From Rhynchosporium graminicola (taxonomy: Eukaryota > Ascomycota > Leotiomycetes > Helotiales > Ploettnerulaceae), in the NCBI GenBank assembly GCA_900074885.1, contig FJUW01000033.1:432556-496555 (forward strand): a stretch of 64,000 bases of DNA, given 5' to 3'. The notes beneath the pieces were generated by a model. That model did no database searches. It was not told the origin of the DNA and saw only the letters and a program-made list of their open reading frames with translations. Shown here one piece after another: positions 36,246 to 47,320 of this stretch. Both the position numbers and the translations under genes were made by a program. How positions within the stretch are numbered: position 1 is the first letter of the stretch; the number at the start of each line of letters is the position of its first letter.

Positions 36246-36818
36246 AGGGACTGGACACAGCTGTTCTTTCTTGTGCAGATGGCCGGAGCATTGGATGTGG
36301 ATGTTCTTGTTGTTCTTGAGTCTCGGTTATCTGCGAAGAGCTGTCGTGTGTGAGTTTGGATGGATCAGTCGGGCGTGATAGATTGAGAGCAGACATGGAA
36401 TTGTATGATTAGTGGCAGAAAACGGGATAATTGTATGGAGTTTTACACGAAGTGTCACGTACGGAATTACGCAAGTTCAATGCAGCATATTTCCATCCGC
36501 TATTGCATGCGACGTGTGTCTCGATCAGTTGTCGTGGTCCATATTGATAACCAATGTGTTGGTAATTCGTAGTGTCCTTGATCGACGATGGATATGAGAA
36601 TGCTTTACCTTTGTGTTCGGCTTCTTTGGAAGATATCAGCACCGCAATACCAAGTTGTACGTATACTTACAGACTCTCTGATACGAAAGTCCTTTCCAGC
36701 AAATGACGAGCAGGCCGTAAAATCACCGTTAGGGAAGTGACCTGGGTATTGCAAATCACATTCTACTTCTACATCTCAGCTATTTTGAAATTTTGACACT
36801 CACACAACTTACATAAAA
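36246..36818. other. Convergent intergenic spacer
   Basis: Between the uncharacterised gene (+) and Mef2 (-). No coding signal recognised. Confidence 0.55.
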
Positions 36819-39652
36819 CTACATAGCCTTCTCTCTGGGTCCTGATAACCTCTCAAACTTATCAACACTCATTATGAATGTGCCCCTTCCACCCGTCAAA
36901 CTCCTAAGATGCTTCAAATATCCCACCATCTCCTTCAACGGTACTCGCGCGTGAACCTGTCTCGCCTGGCCCGGGCCGTCCAAACTCGACCTTCCGCAAG
37001 AAGCAAATGGATCCGGAGGAGCGTAGATTCTCTCGGGATCGATGGCTGGGAGCAACGAATCTGAGTTAGTGTCTTCACTACTGTCTGATTCTAGCGAGAT
37101 GACGTGGCCGCCACGAGCAGAGGAGATGTCATGCACGATTGCACCGAGAGAGCCTTCGTCGCAGGATATCACGACATTCATGACGGGCTCCATGAGTGCG
37201 ATGCTGTCGCACGCCATAGCGCTCTTGAGCGCGGCTCGAACAGAGAGTCGAGCGGCTGAGGATAACGCTGCGGGAGATGTGTCAGAGCCGAAGAGATCGG
37301 TTGACGGATCGAACTTCAAAGATACGTGGCAAGCGTGGAGGGGAAATGAGCGACGGGGTCCTCGAGCGAGAGCTGCGGTTGCGCCGTTAACGAGAGCTTC
37401 GCGGACAGTGGCTAGAGGGAGGTCTTTGGGTAGAGAAGTTCCTGGTGAGTCTTCGCCGAACCAGGAGGTTGGGATGTTGATGGAGATTGAATTACCGTCG
37501 CGGATGACGGTGTAGTCTGCTGCTGAGGTCTTCTCTTCTAGGGGCTCGATCATAGCTTCGCACCCCGCTCTGCCTTTCTTGCCTGCTATATCCCGGTCAA
37601 AAATGATTCGCTGTGGTGCTGTTGCTGAGAGTACCGATTCCCGGTAGCTGATCTCGATGGTGCCCATTGTGGCTTTAGCTTTGAAGTCATTCACGAGCCT
37701 GTCTCTTGCGATTTCTAAGTGTAGTTCTCCCATGCCACTAAGTAGCATCTGGCCTGACTCTTCGTCGGTGTTCACGTGCAGACTCGGATCTTCTCGGAGC
37801 AGGTTTGACAGGATCTCTGCCACATTCTTCGCTTCGCTTAGACTGTGTGGTTCGATAGCTGCGAAGAAGACTGGTGGCGGGACGTCGATCGGTCGCAGTT
37901 GAAGCATGTTCAGAGGTGCTGGTGGACCGTTTCTGATGTTTGCTCCTGGGTACGAGATTAAAGTGTCTCCTGTACGGGCGTGCTTAAGGCCGGCTATGAC
38001 GCCGATTTGACCTGCGGCAATATGAGAAATCTCAACAGCATCAGATGCCTGCATTTGTAGCAGTCGTTGAGCCCTTTCTGTGACGTGCAGATTGGTGTTC
38101 CAGAGTGTGGCATTGCGCTTAAGTGAGCCAGAGTATACTCTGATATACACAAGCACACCGCGGCGAGGATCGTTCACAACCTTGAATGCGAGAGCACAGG
38201 CTTCGATCTGTGCTATCATAGAAGTGGCCGACGTCGATTTCTTGGCCATTTTTTTGGACCAGCTTGAGGCTAGGGACAATTTGCCGTCCAGGAGATCGGA
38301 AAGACTGCCTCTCTTTTCGCCGATGCTGATTTCCGAACTTGGTCTCTCAGCTGGATTTGGAAGGAGATCATCGATAGCGTCAAGCAATGGCTGGACTCCA
38401 ATATTTCTGAAACTCGCTCCAGCAAAGACTGGAATCAGACGTCCTGAGCCATCAATGATGCATCTTCTTAAGCTGTCTCGAATAGCCTGAGAGGGTACTG
38501 CAAGAGTATCGTCATCACACTCTAGCCATGTCTCAAGAAGCTGCTCATCAAATTCGCAGAGGCCCTCTACAAGAGCTGCTCGAGCTTTGATGAGTTCTTC
38601 ACGGAGTCCTGGATCTTCTTGTACCAGCTCATCTATTCCGAGACTCTGAATAGTTTTCCCATCTCCGCCTTCCTTCCACTTCAGAGCACAGAGGTTAATG
38701 GCGTCTCCAACTCCCGTGAACCGCCCTTTCCCGCCTTCCCACCAAGGGATATGGCATACAGCTGGAAATCCGTGTAGTCTTGATCCAATCTCCTTCACAG
38801 TCCTATTGAAAGTAGCACCATCTCTGTCTAATTTATTGACAAAGACAATTCTAGGAATGTTGTAGTGGTTGGCTTGAGTCCAAACTTTCTCAGTCTGAGC
38901 TTCCACACCAGCAACGCCATCGAGAATACAGACGGCACCGTCGAGGATACGTAATGATCTGAGGACTTCGAATGTAAAGTCGGCGTGCCCTGGAGTATCG
39001 ATCAAATTGATTGTATGAGGTGTGAGATGTCTCGGTGCATCGGCTTTGGCAGCCTTACCTTCTTGGAAGGGTGGCCAGTGGAATGTTACGGCAGCTGATT
39101 GAATTGTGATCCCACGTTCTCGCTCAGCTGGGAGGAAATCCGTAACAGTAGAACCATCGTCAACATCTTGAATCGTGTCAGCACAGAATTAGACTTTTGC
39201 GTATTACTGTAAAGTCACGCGGGGTATAAGGAATTAGTTCCCGAGATTTCAGACTCCTGCATTCTGGAGCAGAATACATGAAGAGCTTTGGAAGACGTGG
39301 AGACTCTGGTTCATATGTACATGATAAAAGAGAGAGTTGATGTTACCTCCTATCCTTCTAGTCATGCCACTGTAATACAGCATGCGCTCCGTCGTCGTTG
39401 TCTTACCCTATCAGGATATTAGCTAACTGACAATATCACGGGTTTCTGAGAGCTTACAGCATCGATATGTGCTATGATTCCAATGTTCCGAGTCGCTTCG
39501 ACATTTGGATCTTGTCCATGATTAGGGAGGTGAGAGGTTGTGTAGAGGCGTGACAAATAAAGGTATGCTCCCGGGACGTACGTTTTATAGCTTTGACGCC
39601 AAAGCTGTTGATGCCATTTTTGACACCCGCATTTTGAAGCCAGTAAACGCAT
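36819..39652 (-). CDS. MEF2: Mitochondrial elongation factor G2 / ribosome-releasing factor 2
   Basis: GTPase that with the recycling factor splits mitochondrial ribosomes after termination. Exons 39652-39458, 39407-39347, 39166-36819; 867 residues. The first ~45 residues are rich in Arg/Lys, Tyr and Leu without acids, as in a mitochondrial targeting sequence. GTPase motifs: '[12 protein letters not shown]' (P-loop, split by the first intron after 'HIDA'), 'ERERGIT' (switch I), '[10 protein letters not shown]' and 'NKLDRDGA'. Domain II, III ('GMGELHLEI'), IV and V ('[11 protein letters not shown]', 'GGRGTFIM') follow in order. It is closer to EF-G2 than to EF-G1 in the divergent domain IV and the polar insert near 230-270. 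Divergent from Vps17 with 375 bases between the starts. Confidence 0.9.
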
Positions 39653-40027
39653 TACCTCATATTAAAAGACAATTGTGATCATAGTACGAGCAGAGTGAGA
39701 GCTTTTGAGTTTGATAATGTACTTCGCTTATAAGTAGCGCCACGGCGCTTCCGGGATGTCCCCACGCTGTTCAGAAGCCTTGGGCTCACGGACTATGCCT
39801 TACAGAGCTGAGGATTGGGAGCTTTAGGACTGGCTCACTCCATCACTATCCATTCATCGCAACAATTGTCGCGAGACTCGTCGACCAACAAGGAAGTGTC
39901 GCGAAGTCCAAATATACCACGAGCATAACATCCCATTGGAACGGCTGCGGGATAGCCTCGTCTTCGAGCACCGACCCAGCTACCTGATCGCATCTCCGAG
40001 AAGGCTGGGATAGCAATTGGGCAAACC
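39653..40027. promoter_or_regulatory. Shared divergent promoter of MEF2 and VPS17
   Basis: 375 bases between the two ATGs. No TATA box; the sequence is unremarkable. Listed because both promoters must lie here. Confidence 0.4.
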
Positions 40028-42078
40028 ATGGACTACTCAGCATCTATTCACGATGCGGATAATCCAGCTGGAGCATCACCATGGGGATCATCGCCAGTCC
40101 CATCTCCTCGGCATGCGCGTACAAGCTCTTTTCCAACTACCAGCGAGGCTTCCCCCTCGCCAACGCCTTACAGCTCGAACGGACCCAACGCGGGATATGC
40201 GAACGAAGACATAATAGGCGGAGGAGGTTATCAGAGACCAGAAAGCAGTGCAGGAACAGATTCTGCGACTGGAAGTGATGGCCACAGGCCAGATACTGCC
40301 GAGTCAGTCCGGAGCCAGACCGAGCAGCAGCCCTTCCTTGACCAACAGCAGCAGCAAGCACCAGCACAACAGCCTCAAAGACCAGAGCCTCAAAGGTATC
40401 ACCAAAATGCACGTCAGCCGCAACAATCTCAAGCGCCCCAATACAAGCTACAAGCTAAAATCACTGGCCTTGAGCGAACGGGGAGGAAAGATCCAATTTT
40501 GAGATTTGACATTCATGTATGTAGAGTGCTACGGTGTATACTTGATGAGTTGATACTGACTGTTTAGACCAACCTTCCAAAGTTCAGGACAACCCAGTTC
40601 CGAGATGTCCGCCGAACGCACTCCGAATTCGTTAAGCTCGCCGATCACCTAGTATCCTCCAACCCAGAAGCCCTGGTTCCGGCAGTTCCCCCCGCGCTGA
40701 CATCTGCTGGTGCTGGGACAGACGAAGATGAAGCTCGGGTGAAGGCATCTCTCCAGAGATGGCTGAACTATGTCTGCGCGAATGAAGTATTGATGAGAGA
40801 TGATGAGATGGTTTTATTTGTCGAAAGTGATTTTGGTTACAGCCCAATGCTCAAGAGAAAACAGCCAGCAACAGGAGTTCGCAGAAGAGTCATCAAACAA
40901 TTTGCGCCTCCACCCGACGATACACCAGAGCTACAAGATGCACGACCTATTGTGAAACTCTTCTATCTCGGTACGATGGATGCAGGACACAAAGTTGATA
41001 AGCTCGTGAAAGCTCGAAGAGGTAAGTGACGTTTGCTTTGCATGGCATGATACTTGCTTAAATTTCACAGGTGTTGGGCTTGCAGAGTCCGACTTCGGTG
41101 TCAAAATTGGTGCCATGAGTGTCCAAGAGCCACATTCGGGACTTGCCAATGCTTATCGTAAGCTTGGAAAGACCATTCAGACCACGGGAGACTATCATGC
41201 TGCGCAAGCTACTGCTGAAGCGACAACGATTGGGGATCCGATGCAATATCATTCTCAGGACGCGTTCATCGTCAAAGAGACCCTCACGAATCGTCATATT
41301 CTTCTGCGCGAGCTATTACAGTCCCAGCAATTAACACGAAGCAAGCTAAGTGCTGCAGACCGTTTAAAGGCAAGTTCATCTGTTCGACGCGAAAAGGTTG
41401 ACGAAGCAATCTCCGCACTGGATGAGGCGCGGAGTAATGAGCTCTATCTCGTAGGTAAAACGCAGCGGGTGACTGCAAATCTGCTGCAGGAGCAGCGCCG
41501 ATGGTTTGCACGGACCGCGGCGGATTTGAGACTCAGCATCCGGGAATACGTGATTCGCGAGATCGAAGCAGAACGACGAACGCTTGCAACGCTCGAAAGT
41601 ATCAGGCCCGACATCCGAGCAATTGATTCTTCCGGCGGCTTATCACGTCTAGGAAGGGAGAATGTAGGACGGAGAACCAGTGTGGCGACCAGTCAAGGCA
41701 AGAACGGGGATAGCTGTGAGTCAATCCGAGAGGCTCCTAATGGGGACACATTTGCGAACCCCGGATCATCTCCTCGACACCTATTCTGGGAAGATGATCT
41801 CCTACACAAACTCGATTCTCATAAAAGTCAAATGCTGATTTACCGGTCCTATAGGGTCAGGTGTTCCTCGTCGCCCAGATGTGCTTAGCAGAAGCATTTC
41901 CGGCAGTTTCATGTCAAACGTCCCGGAAGAAAATGAGCAAGATAGCCAGGGTCCTGGTCGGGCCAGAGCCCTCAGTGGTGGAAGTGCTGGCGGGCTCAAA
42001 GACGTCAAAGAAGAGGATGATGAGGACAGAGTTGACGCCAGGAATGCAGCGGCTCGTCTCGCAACCTCGTCGTTCTAG
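40028..42078 (+). CDS. VPS17: Vps17-like sorting nexin, retromer subunit
   Basis: PX-BAR protein that pairs with Vps5 on endosomes for retromer-dependent retrieval of cargo receptors to the Golgi. Exons 40028-40516, 40568-41021, 41071-41715, 41855-42078; 603 residues, usual for filamentous fungi. The first ~138 residues are a disordered Ser/Pro/Gln-rich tail. The PX domain (about 139-260) starts 'KLQAKITGLE' and has 'TTQFRDVRRTHSEF' and 'RWLNYVC'; the phosphoinositide Arg-Tyr pair is not canonical, as in Vps17. The long helical BAR-like region follows to about 500. The tail is acidic and basic ('VKEEDDEDR'). The last acceptor (CCTATAG, 41854) keeps the conserved 'VPRRPDVLSRSISGSF'. Confidence 0.85.
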
Positions 42079-43623
42079 CTTGAGCCAGAATGGCATGCCT
42101 GCAAACGCCCTAGTCAGGCATGACTTCTGTGTATCCCCACATTCTCATGTATCATTGATAGCACATACCAATTCGTGAATCACAGCAGCTGGAGATCCCA
42201 TATTCACGGATTCGAGAAGCTCTATATGAGTTCCTGTGCGATGACGAGGCTCCAGTTTACACCAATGATACCGTTTCTCATCAATCTCCTCTATCCCAGT
42301 CTCTTTCACATGTCGATCTGCCTCTTTGGCCACGTCAGAGAACGGCGCACTTGGACGCTGATGTTATCCACACCAATATCTTTGATCTATCATCTACAGA
42401 CTCTGATATCTGATTTTCAAGCTCCTAGTGGGGCCATGGTCTGTCTGTATGCAGAGCTTCAGAGCTGCAGCAGCGCTTGGGGAACATGTCAGCTAGGCGG
42501 ACCAGCGGGAGCAAGGCTCAGGACCCAAAAGTTCAACTACTTTCAGCTGCGGCGCTCTACACCTCCGTTCTTCGCCCCCGCTGTGGGGTATCGAGGCCGC
42601 AATAATTTGCACTCTTGTGAATCTTGGCCGATTGTCAATGAATTAGACATACTATCGCAGCTCAAATTCAATTGCCAGCTCACCACACAGCGCCCATCCA
42701 GGTGGATGGAGCTATTGTGTCGCGCATCAGTTGTATCGCAACAAACTACATTTCGGTCAAATGCCGAGCGATAACAAGCCTGCGGTTGCACGAAAGTCTG
42801 CTAGCTATTGTTGCTGTGCCTCCGATGCAGCCGTACTGAAGCGCTCACCGTCTTCAAAATGCTGTATATGAGGCCATGCCATCTGGAAACTTTGGCGACA
42901 AGCTGCTGCGGTCTAACGGCTACCGTTCAATAGAGCGCGTTCTCAGAGCTTCTAAGGAGCTCCAGGTTTGGAAAAGGTTTGGTACTCGAACGCGTATAGT
43001 CACTAGGGAAATAGCCTGGAGACCGAATCCCAAGTTATTGCAAGTATGGTTTTTGTCCAAGCTCTCGGACTTTATGTGACATCCCAAGCGCATGAGAAAA
43101 GAGCTCTGAGGAGGTTATCAAGAGCATTCTGGCGTCTCATATCACCACGCTGCGTCCCATAGGTCCGATTAAAGGGAAATCAGGCCCGAGCCCAACCCAT
43201 GCTACGCGCATCTGCAAGCACAGGGTTCTGGTATCTCTGCGGTACATCGCTCACCATGCCCTCAATGCCTGCCATGCTTGCTCGTCTCTCCGCCATTCTG
43301 CATCTCTAACCATGTATCAACGGCCGTCCCTGGAGCACAGGATCCTCCCTGCTATGATTATGAACCCTTTCCTCATGTCGAGATTACAAGCTGCTTTCTG
43401 ACTGGCAAACATTCTTGCGAGTCGTCGATTGTAATCATGATGGAAAGTCGGTCTGCAAGATTAGCTTGGAAAGGAGGCATTTCGAGGCCTTATTTGAACC
43501 CCCACGAATCCCCCATCAATTCCCATTGTGAGAGGATCAGTAGATCAGTAACCCCGCAAAACTCTATTTCTCTTTGACGCCTTTGTTGACTAAATTTCAT
43601 GTACCTGACTCAGAAGTAGTAAA
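42079..43623. other. Intergenic, no gene supported
   Basis: About 1.5 kb. A 200-codon frame (42175-42774) lacks an ATG start and a family match. Another frame over 42180-42410 reads protein-like for ~75 codons before stops; it could be a gene relic, but I cannot identify it. The last 100 bases are the promoter of the dehydrogenase gene. Confidence 0.45.
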
Positions 43624-45061
43624 ATGGCTCCAATGGCTGAAGACCCGAGTACTGTCATCGACATAACTCACTCTCGTTCCGTCCCCACGAAGTCTTCAAC
43701 CCACGTACTGGCGTCTGTCTTACATGGACCACGCGAGCTCAAACTGGTACGTAGCGGCTTTTCCCACACCCCAAAGAGCATATTAGACCATACTCATGAC
43801 ATATTTTAGGAAGTTCGAAAGATTGAGCAACCTGCTTTAGGCGAGCTTCAAATCCAGATCAAAGCCACGGGAATCTGCGGATCAGACGTGAGCTACTACA
43901 AGAATTTTGCAAATGGTGACTTATGTGCCTGTGCACCTCTGTCACTCGGCCATGAATCTTCAGGTGTAGTTGCAGGCATTGGTCCTCAAGTCAATGGTTT
44001 TACTATTGGCGACAGAGTGGCTCTCGAAGTCGGGATTCCATGTGGCCAATGTACGATTTGCAGGAAAGGGCGATACAACTTATGCAAGAAGATGAGATTC
44101 AGAAGTAGTGCAAAGAGCGTGCCTCACTTCCAGGGCACTCTCCAGGAGAGGATCAACCATCCAGCCATCTGGTGCCACAAGTACGTTTACGTTACATAAT
44201 CTCTCGTTTATCTTTGAGTCAACATTTGGCTAACACAAAACCTTCAGAATCCCAGACCATGTCTCCTTCGACGCTGCAGCTCTCCTCGAGCCTCTCTCAG
44301 TCGCAATCCACTCCGTAAATCGCGCAGCTCCAGCTCCAGGATCCACAGCCCTAGTCATCGGTGCCGGCACTGTCGGTCTCCTCGTAGCAGCAATGGCACG
44401 CCAATCCGGCTGTGCCTTCGTGACAATCATGGACGTAGACGCAGGACGCGTGAACTACGCCATCTCCAAAGGCTTCGCTACCCACGGCTACGTAGTCCCC
44501 AAAACCTTCCACTCAAGCGCCTCATCCTCGTCCATCTTCACATCCGGATACTCTTCTCCTGCAAGCTCAGACGGAGCCATGACTCCTCTAAGCAGCTACG
44601 GCGGTATTAGCGAGCGTCTCGACGGCGCCAAAGTTGTAGCAGTCGATGTGCTCTCTGTCGCGCGGCCGGATATGTCTCCGTTGGAAGAAGATGAATATGA
44701 CGGCGTTGATGTCACGTTCGAATGTACCGGCAAAGAAGCATGTATGCAAACCTCCTTATACGCCACTAAACCCGGTGGAAAAGTGATCATGGTGGGTATG
44801 GGAACGCCGATTCAAACGGTTCCTCTCTCTGCTGCTCATCTGCGTGAAGTGGATATCTTGGGTATCTTCAGATATGCGAATACGTACCAGACGGGTATCA
44901 GGCTTCTGGCTGGGAAGGGAGCGATGAAGTTGCCAAGTTTGGATGATATGGTTACGCATAAGTTTAAAGGTCTGGGGGACGCGAAGAAGGCGTTTGAGTT
45001 GGCGGGGAGGACGGTGGATGATGAGGGTAATTTGGTGATTAAGGTCGTCATTGAGGCTTAG
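43624..45061 (+). CDS. Zinc-dependent polyol dehydrogenase (sorbitol/xylitol dehydrogenase family)
   Basis: Medium-chain dehydrogenase oxidising sugar alcohols (sorbitol, xylitol or arabinitol) to ketoses with NAD(P). Exons 43624-43746, 43810-44180, 44248-45061; 435 residues against ~355-385 for relatives. Catalytic zinc ligands: Cys64 ('GICGSD') and His89-Glu90 ('LGHESSG'). Structural zinc site: Cys119, 122, 125 and 133 ('CGQCTICRKGRYNLC'). The Rossmann glycines are in 'VIGAGTVGLLVA'. About 55 extra residues, rich in Ser/Gly and then acidic (from 'HSSASSSSIF' to 'EEDEYDG'), sit in the cofactor domain after the first strands; they explain the extra length. The exact polyol cannot be called. 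It converges on the CSN6 gene, 298 bases apart. Confidence 0.85.
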
Positions 45062-45359
45062 AACGATGGCCGCGTAGTGTTCTTTCTTTCTTCGGAGATC
45101 TGCTGGGCAGCTAGGTTACGTTGTTTTCTCATCTCTTCGGGTTAGGGAGGTACTTGCGATTCTACAGAACACTTGTTGGGAAGAAACAAATGGGCCCGGG
45201 CAGACAATAGATCACGATTCATACTATTTAATTGCATTCTCATTGTCTCATCCCGTCTTCTCTGGTGTGCATGACCGCTAGCATTAGAAGAACGCCATAT
45301 CTCTAATTATCCATTCCCCATAGACGCCAATAAATGCGATCATCAGGTTCCCCAACCTT

Positions 45360-46668
45360 CTATGTGAGCAGATCTCCAGCGCCAGATATTCCGGTAAAAG
45401 AATTGCCCCATGTTTGAGGAGCATTGGATCGACCTCCTTCCTGCTTTGATTTCGCTGACTTCTGACCATCAACAATGGAGAACTTCCGCCCCGTTTCTCT
45501 GATTTCCCTGATGCTTCCGGTGATACTGCTTAAAAGAGACACAAGATTGACGTCGTTCTGTTCGGACATAAGCTCATGCTCGAATGCTGCACTGTCTGCT
45601 GGGATAAGGAGGCTCAACCGGCCGAGAAGTGCCTGGATCGAGCGAAGAATCGAGTGGCTGACCAGGGTGTACTGCTTGTCGCTGGATTCGGCGCCTTCGG
45701 GTACGGTATTAGAGATGTATGATGGTGGCAGGTTCTGCAGGTAAACCGCAATTAAGTTGATCCGTGAGTGTAACATCTTGATCGCATTTGCTTTGGCTGT
45801 GAGAGATGCAATCAACTCCTCATCCTCCCGAGATAAATATTCGTTGTTCTTGATCACTTCACCCTCCTCGCTTCCTCTTGTCGCCCGTGCCTTTCCCTTT
45901 CCCTTGCCCTTGTCGGTCGGCTCGCCTTTGGCTTGGGTTGCCTTGTGGCTTTCCACAGCCGTGGCATTTCCTCCACCTCGGGCAACAAAATCAACACTGA
46001 TCATCTCGGCCTCCCCAGTCTCAACACTGTACTGTAGCTCCTTGAACTTTAAGGTCATCTGTGGCTCGCCATCCTTCATCTCCTTGTCCTCTCCAGTTTC
46101 CATGGCAGCGTCATCGGCCTCTAAGTTGCTCTCGTATACACTCAAAGGTAGCTTGCCACCAGCTTGTTTCTCGAGAACTTCGGCTGGATGGAATCCTAGC
46201 AGTATGGCAGATTCATTATAAGATTGTAGAATTTGTCTGTGTATTGGGAGGTTTTCTGGTTGTGGTCCGGATCTTGGAAGAATAGTATACCAGCCAACAA
46301 GGTCGAGTGGAGGGACTTTATGTACATCCTTCACTGGAAACAGAGGAATGTTAGCATGAACGGCTGAGTTTACATATTGAATGTAACTGACTCTGCTGTA
46401 ATCTGTCTTCAAACCATGCCTGACTTAATACAGTTTCACCTTCAAGCTCTTGAAGAAGACAATCAAACGCATGCTCGATTGTGATCTCTCTGCCATTCTG
46501 CTGACCCAATAAAGCGCCAACAACTGGTCCTTTCTGCTGGCGCAATGTATGTCTTGTAATGTAGTCGGATATTGTGAGCAGTACCAAAGGATGTAAAGCA
46601 ATTTGAAGGCTGGTGTCGGAGGACTTTTGGGTGGAGAGAAGAGAATTTGGGGAGCTTGCGGCCGCCAT
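45360..46668 (-). CDS. csnF: COP9 signalosome subunit 6
   Basis: MPN-domain subunit of the COP9 signalosome, which removes Nedd8 from cullins; subunit 6 is the catalytically inactive partner of CSN5. Exons 46668-46392 and 46333-45360; 416 residues. The MPN domain covers about 25-190 ('[17 protein letters not shown]', '[14 protein letters not shown]', then '[16 protein letters not shown]' across the splice). The JAMM zinc motif is absent, as expected. A ~75-residue charged insert (about 200-275, 'GKGKGKARA') precedes the C-terminal helices. The first ATG giving the MPN start is at 46668; upstream codons in frame lack an ATG. The donor is GTCAGT and reading through the 58-base intron breaks the conserved 'QQMKDVHK'. 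Confidence 0.9.
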
Positions 46669-47320
46669 GGCTGAGTTCGTCCCAAGAATCTTCTCTTTCG
46701 GACCACCGATCACTATTTTTTAAATATCCTTTTGACAAGATACTTGTTGTTCTTCGGTATGCGAGTATTTCCAAGTGTGTCGTGCTGGATGAAGAGCTCA
46801 AGACATTATCCGGGGAGCTCTTGCGGGGTGGTAGCCTCACGCTATCTCGTTCACACTGGTCACATGACATGTAATAGAATCTCAGCCTTGTTGTGTTCGC
46901 GTCTCTTTACAAGACGCGGTCATCTTCGCGTGATTAATCTCTGTCAAACAGTCATCAAGTGGATTCGCATCGTGGCACATCGTCCTTTTTATCTAAAAAA
47001 TATTGCTAATTCCAAATCAAAGTAGATTTCATGATGGATTTGACTTGACGTGTACAGCTTGCCGCCATTTATTGTCATCAAAATTCTAAGGACTTTACAA
47101 AGATAGCATTTCAATTTCATCAAAACATCTGGGGACACTGCCAGAAGACCAGCCCTTTCATGTCTTTGAAGGCCTTTGGAATAATTTGGAAAACTTCATA
47201 CTCTATTCTTGAAAGGAAGCCTTTTGGCATGTTCTTTGGTCCAAAGCTATATATTCTCATCATGGTCCAGTGTTTGCACTTTCAATTCTACGCTTTTCCT
47301 CATTTTCGAATTCACCCATC
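46669..47320. promoter_or_regulatory. Divergent promoter region, CSN6 and the gene at 47321
   Basis: 652 bases between two starts. Short non-ATG frames only; no recognised regulatory motif. Confidence 0.4.

Noticed and set aside
42175..42774. A 200-codon open frame downstream of VPS17
   Set aside because: It opens with GTG, has unspecific composition and no recognisable motif; a competing frame over the same bases looks as good.
45757..46221. Long open frame antisense to CSN6
   Set aside because: It mirrors the CSN6 coding strand, has no family match and no intron or start logic of its own.
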